Positions 27,073 through 39,168 of a stretch of 64,000 nt of DNA are shown here, in pieces (position 1 is the first letter of the stretch; each line of letters begins with the position of its first letter). The notes under the pieces are model-generated. The model made no database searches. It was not told where the DNA came from and saw only the letters and a program-made list of their open reading frames with translations. The stretch is from DAOUAT01 sp964551735 (GTDB lineage Bacteria > Chloroflexota > Anaerolineae > CG2-30-64-16), in assembly GCA_964551735.1 (NCBI GenBank), contig CAZKEF010000018.1, positions 1 to 64,000 on the forward strand, written 5' to 3'. The translations under genes were made by a program, and so were the position numbers.

Positions 27073-27306
27073 ATGAACCAACCCACCACCGGGTCAACTG
27101 CAACCACGACCTTCATCGTGCGCTTCTGGCACGAGTGGACCGGTACAGAAGCGCGCTGGCGCGGCCGCGTCGAGCATGTGGGCAGCGGGCAGCGAGCCAG
27201 CTTCCTGGTCATGGACGAAATGCTGGACTTCTTGCGGCAGATGGGCGTCATGATCGCGACCCATCGCCCAACCCAGCAAGTCCCAGAAGAGGTGAAAGGG
27301 AAATGA
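27073..27306 (+). CDS. Small conserved protein, paralogue 1
   Basis: This 77-residue soluble protein has no recognised named family. The core FIVRFWHEWTGTEARWRGRV, then EHVGSGQRASFL and a helix MLDFLRQMGV, is closely repeated in the gene at 28277. That shows it is a genuine coding family. The stop overlaps the start of the SDR gene as ATGA, indicating coupled translation. The charged beta-rich core followed by one helix suggests a small binding or adaptor domain. No Shine-Dalgarno is strong; GGCAGGCCCG precedes the ATG. Confidence 0.75.
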   Translation: MNQPTTGSTATTTFIVRFWHEWTGTEARWRGRVEHVGSGQRASFLVMDEMLDFLRQMGVMIATHRPTQQVPEEVKGK

Positions 27307-28193
27307 ACCTTGTCGTTGGCGCCACAGGCATGTTGGGCAGTGAAGTGTGTCGCCGCCTCACTGCTGCCGGCAAACCGGTCAGGGCGCTGGTCAAGGCGAG
27401 ATCTGACCAGGCCAAGGTGGAGCGATTAAAAGACCTCGGCGTCGAGATCGTGCAGGGCGACCTGCGTGATCCCGCGTCGGTGGCAGCGGCCTGCCGGGGG
27501 GTCACGGGGGTGATCTGCACCGCATCCTCGATGCCGTTCTCCTACCAGCCAGGAGAAAACGATATCCAGGCCGTAGACCTTGATGGCATCAAGGGGTTGA
27601 TGGATGCCGCCAGGGCGGCCGGCGTGGAGCACCTGGTCTACACATCGTTCTCTGGCCAGATCGCGCTCGACTTCCCGTTGCAGAACGCCAAGCGGGCGGC
27701 GGAGCGGCGCCTGCGGGACAGCGGGCTCACCTACACGATCCTGCGCCCCAGCTACTTCATGGAAGCGTGGCAGAGCCCGGTCGTGGGCTTTGACGCGGCC
27801 AACGCCAAGGCGCGCATCTACGGGACCGGCGAGAAGCCGATCAGTTGGATCGCCCTGCCCGACGTCGCCGAGTTCGCCGTGCGCAGCCTGGAAGCGCCGC
27901 CGGCCCGGAACGCGACCCTGGAACTGGGCGGCCCCGAGGCCCTCACGCCCCACCAGGTGGTCCGCATCTACGAGGAGGCGGGCGGCCGGCCGTTCGAGCT
28001 GGAGCACGTCCCGGTCGAGGTGCTGGAAGCGCAGCAGCAGGGCGCGACCGATCCCATGATGCAGTCCTTCGTGGGCCTGATGCGCTGCTACGCGGCCGGC
28101 GATCCCATTGATATGCGCGAGACGTTGCAAGCGTTCCCCGTGCAGCTTACATCCGTGCGGGACTACGCGCGGCGCGTGTCTGGCGCCGCGTGA
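27303..28193 (+). CDS. NmrA-like/atypical SDR, NAD(P)-binding protein
   Basis: This 296-residue Rossmann protein starts MNLVVGATGMLGSEVCRRL, whose GATGMLG is the GxxGxxG nucleotide-binding loop. A later VYTSFSG strand and a YTILRPSYFMEAW segment are typical of NmrA-like and atypical SDR proteins. The catalytic Tyr-Lys pair of classical SDRs is not evident, so a redox-sensing or isomerase-like role is possible. The ATG at 27303 overlaps the upstream stop codon and follows GAAAGGG. It is flanked by the two small paralogues, suggesting a shared process. Confidence 0.87.
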   Translation: MNLVVGATGMLGSEVCRRLTAAGKPVRALVKARSDQAKVERLKDLGVEIVQGDLRDPASVAAACRGVTGVICTASSMPFSYQPGENDIQAVDLDGIKGLMDAARAAGVEHLVYTSFSGQIALDFPLQNAKRAAERRLRDSGLTYTILRPSYFMEAWQSPVVGFDAANAKARIYGTGEKPISWIALPDVAEFAVRSLEAPPARNATLELGGPEALTPHQVVRIYEEAGGRPFELEHVPVEVLEAQQQGATDPMMQSFVGLMRCYAAGDPIDMRETLQAFPVQLTSVRDYARRVSGAA

Positions 28194-28276
28194 TGAACGT
28201 AAGGGTGTAGCGCAAAATGCCAGCTTACGCTACACCCTGCACCGCCGGCCGCGGTGGCCCACACAGGAGAAATCCC

Positions 28277-28585
28277 ATGACCGCACCCAGCGAGAGCGCC
28301 ACCATCACCACCTTCGTCGTGCGCTTCTGGCGCGAGTGGTCAGGCGACGCGCTGCGCTGGCGCGGCCGGGTCGAGCACGTGCAGAGCGGGCAGGGGATGA
28401 GTTTCCTCGATATGAAGGGGTTGCTGGATTTCTTCGGACGTTTCGGCATTGACGCCGCGGCTGCTCCGGACAACCTCGGCGAGAGCACACAGGGGCTGAG
28501 GACGCCCGGCGCCAACCCAGAAGAACCTGCGAATGCACATTCGGAACCTGACATGGCATATCGCTCACAAGGAGGTCATCTATGA
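28277..28585 (+). CDS. Small conserved protein, paralogue 2
   Basis: This 102-residue relative of the protein at 27073 has the same core (FVVRFWREWSGDALRWRGRV, then EHVQSGQGMSFLDMKGLLDF). Beyond it there is a longer, probably disordered tail of about 40 residues. The ATG at 28277 follows AGGAGA; an earlier in-frame ATG would add a lead encoded by the intergenic region. The stop overlaps the lipoprotein start (ATGA), so the two are coupled. Function unknown. Confidence 0.77.
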   Translation: MTAPSESATITTFVVRFWREWSGDALRWRGRVEHVQSGQGMSFLDMKGLLDFFGRFGIDAAAAPDNLGESTQGLRTPGANPEEPANAHSEPDMAYRSQGGHL

Positions 28586-29739
28586 AGGCCACACCTATCC
28601 CATTGCTGATCGTTGCGTGCATGCTGCTTGCCCTGGGAGCGGGCGGGTGCGCGCCGCTGAGCGACACCCAGGGACCGGCCGTCGAAGCCACGGTGCAGGC
28701 CATCGTAGCAGCGACAGAGCAAGCCCGCAGCGCCCAGGCCACCATCTCGGCCCTGGAGACAGCCCTGGCCGCAGCACAGACGCCCGAGGCGTCTGCCCTG
28801 CCCACAGCCGCAAGCGCCGCGACGGTCGAACCGACTGCCGTGCCGACAGCCGTTCAGTCGGCCGGTGCTGCAGCCACTTCGGCGCCACCCACGGCGCCAC
28901 CGCCGCTGCCGACCGAACCGCCACTACCACTGCCGACCGAATCACCACCACCCACAGAGCCACCTCCGCCTACAGAGCCGCCGCCCCCACCGACGGAACC
29001 GCCGCTCCCACCCCCCACAACCGTCTTGCTACCCGACCTGTACGTATCCGAGTTCGCCCTTGACCCGGCCACACCAACCCAAGGCAGACCGGTCACGGTG
29101 CGCATTGGGGTGTACAACAAAGGCACTGCGCCGGCCGGCAGCTTCATGGTGCAGTGGTGGCCCGGCGAGAACTTCGCCACCCCGCCAATCGAATGGACGG
29201 TAGATGGCTCTGCGGCGCGCGGTGGTCGCGTGCTGACCTACACCTACGCCGGCTACCCGAGCTGGTATGGCCAGTTGGTGACCAAAGTGGTCGTGGACTC
29301 GGACAGCACCGTCGCCGAAAGCGACGAGGACAACAACACCCTGCGGCGCACCATCAGCGTATCGCAGCCCCCTGCCGCGGGCGCACCCGACCTGTATGTG
29401 CAAAGCTTGACGCTTGACCCAGCCACACCGATCCAGGGCCGGCCGGTTAAGGTGACCGTCCGGGTATACAACAAAGGCACTGCGCCGGCCGGCAGCTTCA
29501 TGGTGCAGTGGTGGGCCGACGAGCGCTTCGGGGGCCCAACCTGGGGGTGGAGAGTAGATAGCATGTCGGCCCGCGGTGGCAAGGTTCTGACCTACACCTA
29601 CCCCGGTTATGGAGGTGGTGTGTTCCCGCCAACCGCCAAAGTGACTATCAAAGCCGTTGTAGACTTCGGCAACACCGTAGCCGAAAGTGATGAGGACAAC
29701 AACACCCTGCAGCGCACCATCAGCGTGAGCCGACGGTGA
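28582..29739 (+). CDS. Lipoprotein with two CARDB domains
   Basis: This 385-residue secreted lipoprotein has a signal peptide ending LGAGGCAP (lipidated Cys23). Residues 30-65 form an Ala/Gln-rich helix, possibly coiled. A long proline-rich linker (about 95-150) leads to two CARDB-type Ig-like domains of about 118 residues. Each opens with PDLYV and closes with AESDEDNNTLxRTISVS. A 48-nt stretch is identical between the domains (29113-29160 and 29467-29514), pointing to recent duplication or gene conversion. Such domains are adhesive or structural. The start overlaps the previous stop. Cell-surface exposure is likely; the binding partner is unknown. Confidence 0.87.
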   Translation: MKATPIPLLIVACMLLALGAGGCAPLSDTQGPAVEATVQAIVAATEQARSAQATISALETALAAAQTPEASALPTAASAATVEPTAVPTAVQSAGAAATSAPPTAPPPLPTEPPLPLPTESPPPTEPPPPTEPPPPPTEPPLPPPTTVLLPDLYVSEFALDPATPTQGRPVTVRIGVYNKGTAPAGSFMVQWWPGENFATPPIEWTVDGSAARGGRVLTYTYAGYPSWYGQLVTKVVVDSDSTVAESDEDNNTLRRTISVSQPPAAGAPDLYVQSLTLDPATPIQGRPVKVTVRVYNKGTAPAGSFMVQWWADERFGGPTWGWRVDSMSARGGKVLTYTYPGYGGGVFPPTAKVTIKAVVDFGNTVAESDEDNNTLQRTISVSRR

Positions 29740-29887
29740 GATCACTGAGCACTGAACGCTGGACGACATATGGAGCGTGTTATGACACTTCTGGACAGCC
29801 ACGCGTTATGCCGTTCACCAAGAATCAGAATATATTCCCATCCCAGGCAATAGACCCACATCTTCTAGTCAAGAAAGGAGCCAAGTC

Positions 29888-31084
29888 ATGCAACGCTTTC
29901 AGGATTTTCGACCTTACAAGAGAGTCCCGATGAAAGACCGAGAGTTGAAGGACCTCCTGGCGAAGACGGCGATCCAGTTTGTAACAGAGGATCAGGAGTG
30001 GAAGGCACAAAGCATTTCTGTCCAAAGTATGCATCCCTACTTTGCGCTCACTGGGGAATTGGAGGCCTATGCCATCGCACTCGAGGCATCTGATCAGCGT
30101 CAGTTCACAGTGTTCAGCGGCGCGAACATGAAACACCCGCCAATCATTCAGGCCTATGAAGGAAGGCCTCCCCATGCCTTTTGGGGCAACCAGTACTTTT
30201 ATGATTCCGAAAAAGGGAGGCGCGACCTGACCGGTCTTAGAATCGCGAAAGCGCTATATCTGGGCGCCCTCTGCCACGGTGTCGAAGTCTCTGATCAGGG
30301 CAAGACTCGCTATCTCGACCTGACGCGCCATTGTGAAATTCCTGGCGCGTTTGTTGAACGGATCAAGACGCGTCGTGAAGAAATCCTGGCGCCTAACGTT
30401 CCGCAAGAGAAGGAGCCAGTTAACCGCAATGAGGTAGCCTTTGTCGAAGAAGCAGAGCGCATGGAACTACGCCAGATGGAATGGGCCTATCTCGGCTCAC
30501 ACAGCAGATGGCACTATGGCTATATCAACGGCGTTCCGCGGTGTGAGTGGTCTAGCTCGGGCGCGATTCCGGGAGGGTGCGCGCCCTGTTCTGCTGCGAT
30601 GGTATTGGGGTATTGGGGAAATAGGGGCTATGGAACGCTGCCGGCGATCGCCTGGGACAGCATGGGCAGTGACCCCGACGAAGACGCACTGCAAAATGCG
30701 CTTGAGGCGGCAATGGAGACGAACAGTCGCGGCATGACCGAGGGACGCCATGTGGACAACGGCATACGGGATGTGTTGGACGACTATGGCTGCTCCGGGT
30801 TTCGGGTAACGAATTGGTACACGGCCTCTCGAACCGACTTCATACGCGGCGTTAACCGAGTAGACGACGGGCACCCGTTTCTTCTGCATGTGTCTGGTTC
30901 GGAAACCTATGGCAACCACACTATGTGCGTCATCGGTTACAAATACAACGATGGTGGAGTGTGGCGCCCGTGGCACACCATGATGTATAAGTGTCTGACC
31001 ACCTGGGCGGAGAACGGAACGAATTGGGTATATGTGAGCTATGCCGAGGGTGATTACCCAAAGCAGACCACGATCACCCGATAG
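29888..31084 (+). CDS. C39-like cysteine peptidase domain protein
   Basis: This 398-residue protein has a C-terminal papain-like C39 candidate domain from about residue 195. The nucleophile region is IPGGCAPCSAAMVLGYW. The later GNHTMCVIGYKYNDGG supplies a suitable catalytic His, and the final strands contain Trp/Asn-rich YMYKCLTTWAENGTNWVY-like sequence. The N-terminal 180 residues are not recognised and contain no signal peptide or TM, so it may be cytoplasmic or exported by another route. The gene looks less GC-rich than its neighbours by eye, which could indicate transfer. The ATG at 29888 follows AAAGGAG. Whether it is an active peptidase is not proven. Confidence 0.72.
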   Translation: MQRFQDFRPYKRVPMKDRELKDLLAKTAIQFVTEDQEWKAQSISVQSMHPYFALTGELEAYAIALEASDQRQFTVFSGANMKHPPIIQAYEGRPPHAFWGNQYFYDSEKGRRDLTGLRIAKALYLGALCHGVEVSDQGKTRYLDLTRHCEIPGAFVERIKTRREEILAPNVPQEKEPVNRNEVAFVEEAERMELRQMEWAYLGSHSRWHYGYINGVPRCEWSSSGAIPGGCAPCSAAMVLGYWGNRGYGTLPAIAWDSMGSDPDEDALQNALEAAMETNSRGMTEGRHVDNGIRDVLDDYGCSGFRVTNWYTASRTDFIRGVNRVDDGHPFLLHVSGSETYGNHTMCVIGYKYNDGGVWRPWHTMMYKCLTTWAENGTNWVYVSYAEGDYPKQTTITR

Positions 31085-31255
31085 AAGAATTCCGGCGCGT
31101 GATCTGTTGTGCTGCCGGCCGCGTGTGCACAGATGTGTTGGGATGTCAAGACCCCAACCGTCTGCGCACCCGAACGCAGATGGGCCATCGACAACACCCC
31201 CAAATCGCTGCATGCTATCAAGTGTCCAGCAAACACCGCGCAAGGAGGATACAGA

Positions 31256-31732
31256 GTGGCCTACCGCATGAAAAGCGAGCTCTTTTCGCCTGTTGACGCC
31301 ACGTGGCTGCGCATGGACACGCCCACCAACATCATGATGATCACCGGCGTCATGATGTTCGATGAGCCGCTGGACATCGGCCGCCTCAAAGAGGTGGTGA
31401 CGCAGCGCTTAATGCGGAATGATCGCTTTCGCCAGCGCGTGGCGTGGCCCGCTCTCTCCCTGGGGCGGCCGCGCTGGCGAACGGATCCCCATTTCGACCT
31501 GGCTGCCCATATCCACCGCATCGCGCTGCCCCAGCCGGGCGATATGGCCGCGCTGCCGGAGCTGGTGGGCGATCTGATGAGCCTCCCGCTGGACCCACAC
31601 AAGCCGCTCTAGCACATCTACGTGGTGGAAAACTTCGGGAGCGGCGGGGCTATCGTGTGCTGGCTGCACCACTGCCTGGCCGATGGGCTGTCACTGATGG
31701 GGGAAGTACGGGGACGACGACGCCAGCGATAG
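31256..31732 (+). pseudogene. WS/DGAT-type acyltransferase N-terminal fragment
   Basis: A GTG start after AAGGAGG begins a clear wax-ester synthase/diacylglycerol acyltransferase N-terminus (SELFSPVDATWLRMDTPTN). The frame is cut at TAG 31610-31612, where the family normally has Trp (PLDPHKPL then stop then HIYVVE). Beyond the stop the same frame still encodes the active-site motif HHCLADG near 31660. The rest of the enzyme (about 300 residues) is absent, and sequence of a different protein begins near 31700. Intact homologues make triacylglycerol or wax esters. The broken state is directly visible; read-through seems unlikely because the C-terminus is missing. Confidence 0.82.
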
Positions 31733-31913
31733 ATTCGGCGCGGCCTACCTGTTCCGCGAGGGGACGGGCTGGGTCTAGGAGGCCAAGCTGACCGCCGCTG
31801 ATGCGGCGGCAGATGATCATTTCAGCCTCTCCGTAGCGCTGGCCGGCGACCTGGCCCTGGTAGGGGCATATTTGGATGATGATGCCGGCGTCGTGGATTC
31901 GCGCCTGGACTGA
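31701..31913 (+). pseudogene. FG-GAP repeat protein fragment
   Basis: Reading from 31707 gives YGDDDASDRFGAAYLFREG, then a stop at TAG 31776 in place of an expected Gln, then EAKLTAADAAADDHFSLSVA and LVGAYLDDDAG. This is the classic FG-GAP/integrin-like repeat of secreted proteins. It is in another frame from the acyltransferase remnant and has no start. It is a decayed internal piece of a larger gene. Confidence 0.75.
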
Positions 31914-31956
31914 TTTCGACGCGGCCGCGTCCTGATGGAAGCATCCGGCCGAGCAC

Positions 31957-32247
31957 TTGTGGGGCGGTGCCAGACAGGGGTTGGTCGCCGGGGACAACAC
32001 CTTCTGCTTCGCCGTGGCCTCCGCATCTCGCCACGGCCAGACCTACGCCCGCTTCCGCCTGAACGACGGTGGGGGCCTGCTCCCCAGCGGACTTGCGCCG
32101 GTGGGAGAGGGCGAGGATTATTGCGCGGAAATCGTAACAAGCCCTACACCAACGCCTACCGCGAGGCTGACACCGACGCCCACGCCAACCAGGCCGCCGA
32201 ACTTCCCGCTCTACCTGCCGCTCCTCTTGCGCGCGGCCGGGCCGTGA
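31957..32247 (+). pseudogene. GEVED-like secreted protein C-terminal fragment
   Basis: An open stretch encodes TYARFRLNDGGGLLPSGLAP followed by GEGEDYC, resembling the end of a GEVED domain. A Thr-Pro linker and the tail FPLYLPLLLR follow, a C-terminal sorting-like tail seen in Chloroflexota exported proteins. No signal peptide or start remains. It is therefore probably the 3' remnant of a large exported protein, possibly the same gene as the FG-GAP fragment. Confidence 0.65.
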
Positions 32248-32295
32248 GGTGACGGGATTCTCGTCACCGTGGCTATGGTGAGGGACGTGGTTTTC

Positions 32296-32907
32296 TCAGG
32301 GCACACCGATGAGGCCAACGAGTTGCCGGCGTGCAGCGTTCGGATCGGTGAAATGCACGCCGATCATCCCGATCACTTGCGCGCCGGCCACGTTCTCGGC
32401 GAAGTCATCCACGAAGATGGCCTCATCCGGCCGCACGCCGGCTCGTGCCAGGGCGACGTGGAAAATGCGGGGGTCCGGCTTCATCACGCCCTCTTCGGCC
32501 GAGATGGTGACGCTATGGAAGTGCCCCAGGATGCCGTATTTCTTCGCAAACACGCTCCGGGCGTTGTCGGCCGCGTTGCTGAGAAGGCCAACGTGCAAGC
32601 CGGCTACAGCCAGGCGATCCACATAGGCCAGAAGGTCCTGATCCAGGATGTCTTCGGCAAAGAAGTCGTGGCGAAACTCGGCCAGTGCAGCTCCTGCCAG
32701 CCCTAATGCCTCCCCGATCGCGCGCCAGTGTTCGACATCGCTGATCTGCCCCAGTTGTGCCGCGCGGCCGCGTTCGCCGCTGAATACGGCGGCTGACGCG
32801 CCGCCCGGCGGCAGACCCAGACGCTCTTCCCAGGCCCGACGCAGATGCTGGCTCCGCGTGCGCACGAGCACGCCCCCGAAGTCGAAGATGACAGCCTTCA
32901 CGGACAT
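32296..32907 (-). CDS. HAD-superfamily hydrolase
   Basis: This 203-residue haloacid dehalogenase-like hydrolase, YihX/epoxide-hydrolase-N type, probably acts as a small-molecule phosphatase. Motif I is KAVIFDFGGVLV with the nucleophile Asp, motif II GLLSNAADN, motif III MKPDPRIF with Lys, and motif IV IFVDDFAENV. The second Asp of motif I is replaced by Gly, as is common in this branch. The ATG at 32907 overlaps the end of the glycosyltransferase by 10 nt, making it the last gene of the gyrB unit. Substrate unknown; a sugar phosphate would suit its neighbour. Confidence 0.9.
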   Translation of the reverse strand: MSVKAVIFDFGGVLVRTRSQHLRRAWEERLGLPPGGASAAVFSGERGRAAQLGQISDVEHWRAIGEALGLAGAALAEFRHDFFAEDILDQDLLAYVDRLAVAGLHVGLLSNAADNARSVFAKKYGILGHFHSVTISAEEGVMKPDPRIFHVALARAGVRPDEAIFVDDFAENVAGAQVIGMIGVHFTDPNAARRQLVGLIGVP

Positions 32908-34221
32908 GTGCGCTCCTGAAATCGCCACGGCGCCGCGTGTCCAGCGGACATCAGTGCCGAGAAGTCGCTCACGGGACGACCGCACGCCTCCGCGTAGACC
33001 GTCAGCGTCTCATCGGCAATCGACTGCCACGAGAAGCGCTGCGCCCACAGGCACGCCTGCTGGCCCAACTGGCGGCGCAATTCATCGTGATCCAGCAGCA
33101 AGCCGATTTTGTACGCCAGCTCTGCAATGTCGCCCTGGGGCACCAGGTAGCCGTTGAAACCGTCCGCGATATTCAGCGACAGCCCGCCTACGTCAGACGC
33201 GATCACCGGGGTGCCACAGGCCATGGCCTCCAGCGCCACCATCCCGAACGATTCGTAAAACGAGGGCACCACCACCAGCGATGCCGCGTTGTAATAGTCC
33301 ACCAGGGTGTCTTGGGCGCGCGAGCCGAGAAACGTCACCAGATCGCCGATGCCCAGGGTTTCTCGCAGCGCCTGGAGCCGCGCCAGCTCGCTGTCAGTTG
33401 CCGGATCCCCTGCGCCGCCGATGATGCTGAGGCTGATCTTGCCACGCAGGGCCGGCCGGCGGCTCAACACCGGCGCCATGGCCCGGATCAGGGTGTCAAT
33501 ACCCTTGATGGCCTGGATGCGGCCGACGAACAGGATCATGTGCTGGTCAGGTGGCAGGCCCACAGCGGCGCGCGCGCTCTCGCACGGCACGGGCCGGAAC
33601 AGGTCCAGGTCCACCCCCGGCGGCACGATCGCGATCTTGGCCGGGTCTGCACCGTACAGCGCGGCCATCTGTTCGCGCTCCAGTGCTGTGGCTGCGATGA
33701 TCCGGTCAGCGAGGCGCATGACCTCAGCCTCCTGGACAGCGCGCAACTCCGGCTCCAACTCGTCCGCGGATTGGGCGACTTGATTTTTCAGCAAGGCGAG
33801 GGTGTGGAACATGTGGACGATGGGCGCACCCCAGATGTCGCGCAGCGCACGCGCGGCCAGGGCCGAGAGCCAGTAGTGGCTGTGCAGCACGTCGTAGGAG
33901 ATCCCCTCCGCGGCAGCGAACGCGCGCACCTTGGCTACGAACTGGGGCAGGTGGCCGTAGATTTCGTTCTTGTTGTAGGGGCGTTCCGGCCCGGCTGGCA
34001 AGTGGATCACGCGGATTGGGCCGTAGGCGGCGAGGCCTCGGCTGATCTGTGGGAGACCCGGGTTTTGAGAGCGCGTGAAAATATCAATGGCGATCCCGCG
34101 GCGGCCCAGCTCGCGCGCCAGTTCGCGCACATAGACGTTCATGCCCCCCGTTTCCTTGCCGCCCAGGGTGGCAAGCGGGCAGGTGTGAACGCTGAGCAGG
34201 GCGACGCGGCCGAGCGGGGCG

Positions 34222-34229
<8 letters not shown>
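32898..34229 (-). CDS. GT4 glycosyltransferase (MshA/sucrose-phosphate-synthase-like)
   Basis: This 443-residue GT-B retaining glycosyltransferase has the N-terminal acceptor-side start LLSVHTCPLATLGGKETGGMNVYV, characteristic of MshA and sucrose-phosphate synthase relatives. It also has HSHYWLSALAARAL. The donor domain holds FVGRIQAIKGIDTLI and the E-x7-E motif ESFGMVALE. The likely products are a sugar-inositol, sucrose-phosphate or similar glycoside; the sequence does not decide. The ATG overlaps the gyrB stop by 8 nt and its end overlaps the HAD gene, so all three are translationally coupled. A HAD phosphatase downstream fits removal of phosphate from a product. Confidence 0.91.
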
Positions 34230-37845
<3,616 letters not shown>

Positions 37846-37870
37846 GGATTGTCTCCTGCCAACACATACC

Positions 37871-38989
37871 TTATGGAGCCGGCGTGCCGGGCTCACCTTT
37901 CGGCTGTTGCCCTAGCGCCAGCGCGCGCAGATTGGTGTAATAGACAAAAATCGCATATAGCATCGCTGTGCCCAGAAACGCGTTTCCCAGTATGGCAATC
38001 ACGGCGCCCATGGCGGTCTGGCCGATCAAGCCCCAGACCGCGCGAAAGCCCAGCATGATCAAGTTGATCAAGATAGCCAATCCCATCACGCGCGCGCTGT
38101 TACGGCGCACCAGGATCATGCTCTGCCACAGGCTCGCCCACAGCGGCTGACCGTCCAACACCAGCGCCTCGCTGGCGAAAAAGAGCGAGATCAGAGCCCA
38201 CAGGGTCAACCATAACGCCAGCCCGCCGCTGAACACGAACAGCAGGCTGACTCCTGTGCTGCCGCTCACCAATATCAAGGCTGTGGCCAGCGCCAGCGGG
38301 AGGCGCAGGATGATCATTACGATCCCCAGCAATAAGCCCAGGCCCATGAAACGCAACGCCAGGGGCAGTAATTGCATTTGAGGGCCGCGTGGGGCTTGTG
38401 CCGCATCTGCCGGTGCGGGGCGCCCTAGCCCGTGCGCCAGCCCGCGTGCTGTCAGGCGGAAATATGCCGCGGCCACTACCTGGCTGACCAACCACAGGCC
38501 GACGAGGATCGCCAACGCCAGCCATGCATTCGGCAGCTCAATCGCCTGCGCTTGTGCCGGTGAGGCCGCGATGGCGGGCAAGTTCAGGCCGAAACCTACT
38601 GGGGCCAACACCCCATCGCTGATCAGCTTCAAGCGGCTGGCTTGTATGTCAGCCAGTGCGCTTGGGGCTGCCAGCCAATTGCCGGCGAGGGCCACCGCCA
38701 AGTTGCTGCTGCTCCCCGCCTGGGTCACCATCTCCCGGCCTAGGGTCAGCGCCTCATTCATGCTTGCTAACTGTGAGGGCGTATAGAAGGCTTGTGCCAG
38801 CGCCTGCCACGCAGCGAACAAACGTTGCAGCAACGCCCCCACCGAGAGCCGCGGCGCGGCCCACAGCAGCAGATCAATCACGACGGGGATCGCCAACGGC
38901 CAGGGATAGCGCAGCGTCAACTGGAGGCCCGCAGTCAGAGCATCGATCACCCCTATTGGCTGGACAGCTTCTTTCTTCATCCTTATCAT
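37871..38989 (-). CDS. Polytopic membrane protein, unknown function
   Basis: This 372-residue protein has about seven hydrophobic stretches. The N-terminal one is YPWPLAIPVVIDLLLWAAP. A central pair surrounds LGIVMIILRLPLALATALIL, and further helices follow near GLALWLTLWALISLFF. Two soluble stretches of about 80 residues separate helix groups. No motif of a named transporter family was recognised. It ends 25 nt before the gyrB start on the same strand, so it may head the gyrB transcription unit. The start is uncertain: ATG 38989 or ATG 38980, both with weak Shine-Dalgarno sites. Confidence 0.75.
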   Translation of the reverse strand: MIRMKKEAVQPIGVIDALTAGLQLTLRYPWPLAIPVVIDLLLWAAPRLSVGALLQRLFAAWQALAQAFYTPSQLASMNEALTLGREMVTQAGSSSNLAVALAGNWLAAPSALADIQASRLKLISDGVLAPVGFGLNLPAIAASPAQAQAIELPNAWLALAILVGLWLVSQVVAAAYFRLTARGLAHGLGRPAPADAAQAPRGPQMQLLPLALRFMGLGLLLGIVMIILRLPLALATALILVSGSTGVSLLFVFSGGLALWLTLWALISLFFASEALVLDGQPLWASLWQSMILVRRNSARVMGLAILINLIMLGFRAVWGLIGQTAMGAVIAILGNAFLGTAMLYAIFVYYTNLRALALGQQPKGEPGTPAP

Positions 38990-39083
38990 TTTACCACAAC
39001 CTGGCCGTTTTAAGAAACAAAAGGCCCCCTTTCCTGTGCTTGTGTTAGCATGAATGTTCGTTTTTGCCTCCTGCCAACCCGTG

Positions 39084-39112
39084 TTGACGCATGGACAGGC
39101 CTGGGGTAGAAT
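39084..39112 (+). promoter_or_regulatory. Sigma-70-like promoter of the SAM hydrolase/murA operon
   Basis: TTGACG (39084-39089) and TAGAAT (39107-39112), 17 nt apart, lie 56 nt before the first gene. Confidence 0.75.
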
Positions 39113-39168
39113 CGGGGTGCACTCCCAATGTGCACTAACGTCACCTATCGAATCGCGGCCCGCAACCC

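Noticed and set aside
37846..37896. Longer GyrB start
   Set aside because: The additional 17 residues precede the normal GyrB N-terminus and run into the preceding gene; GTG 37845 has AGGAGA.
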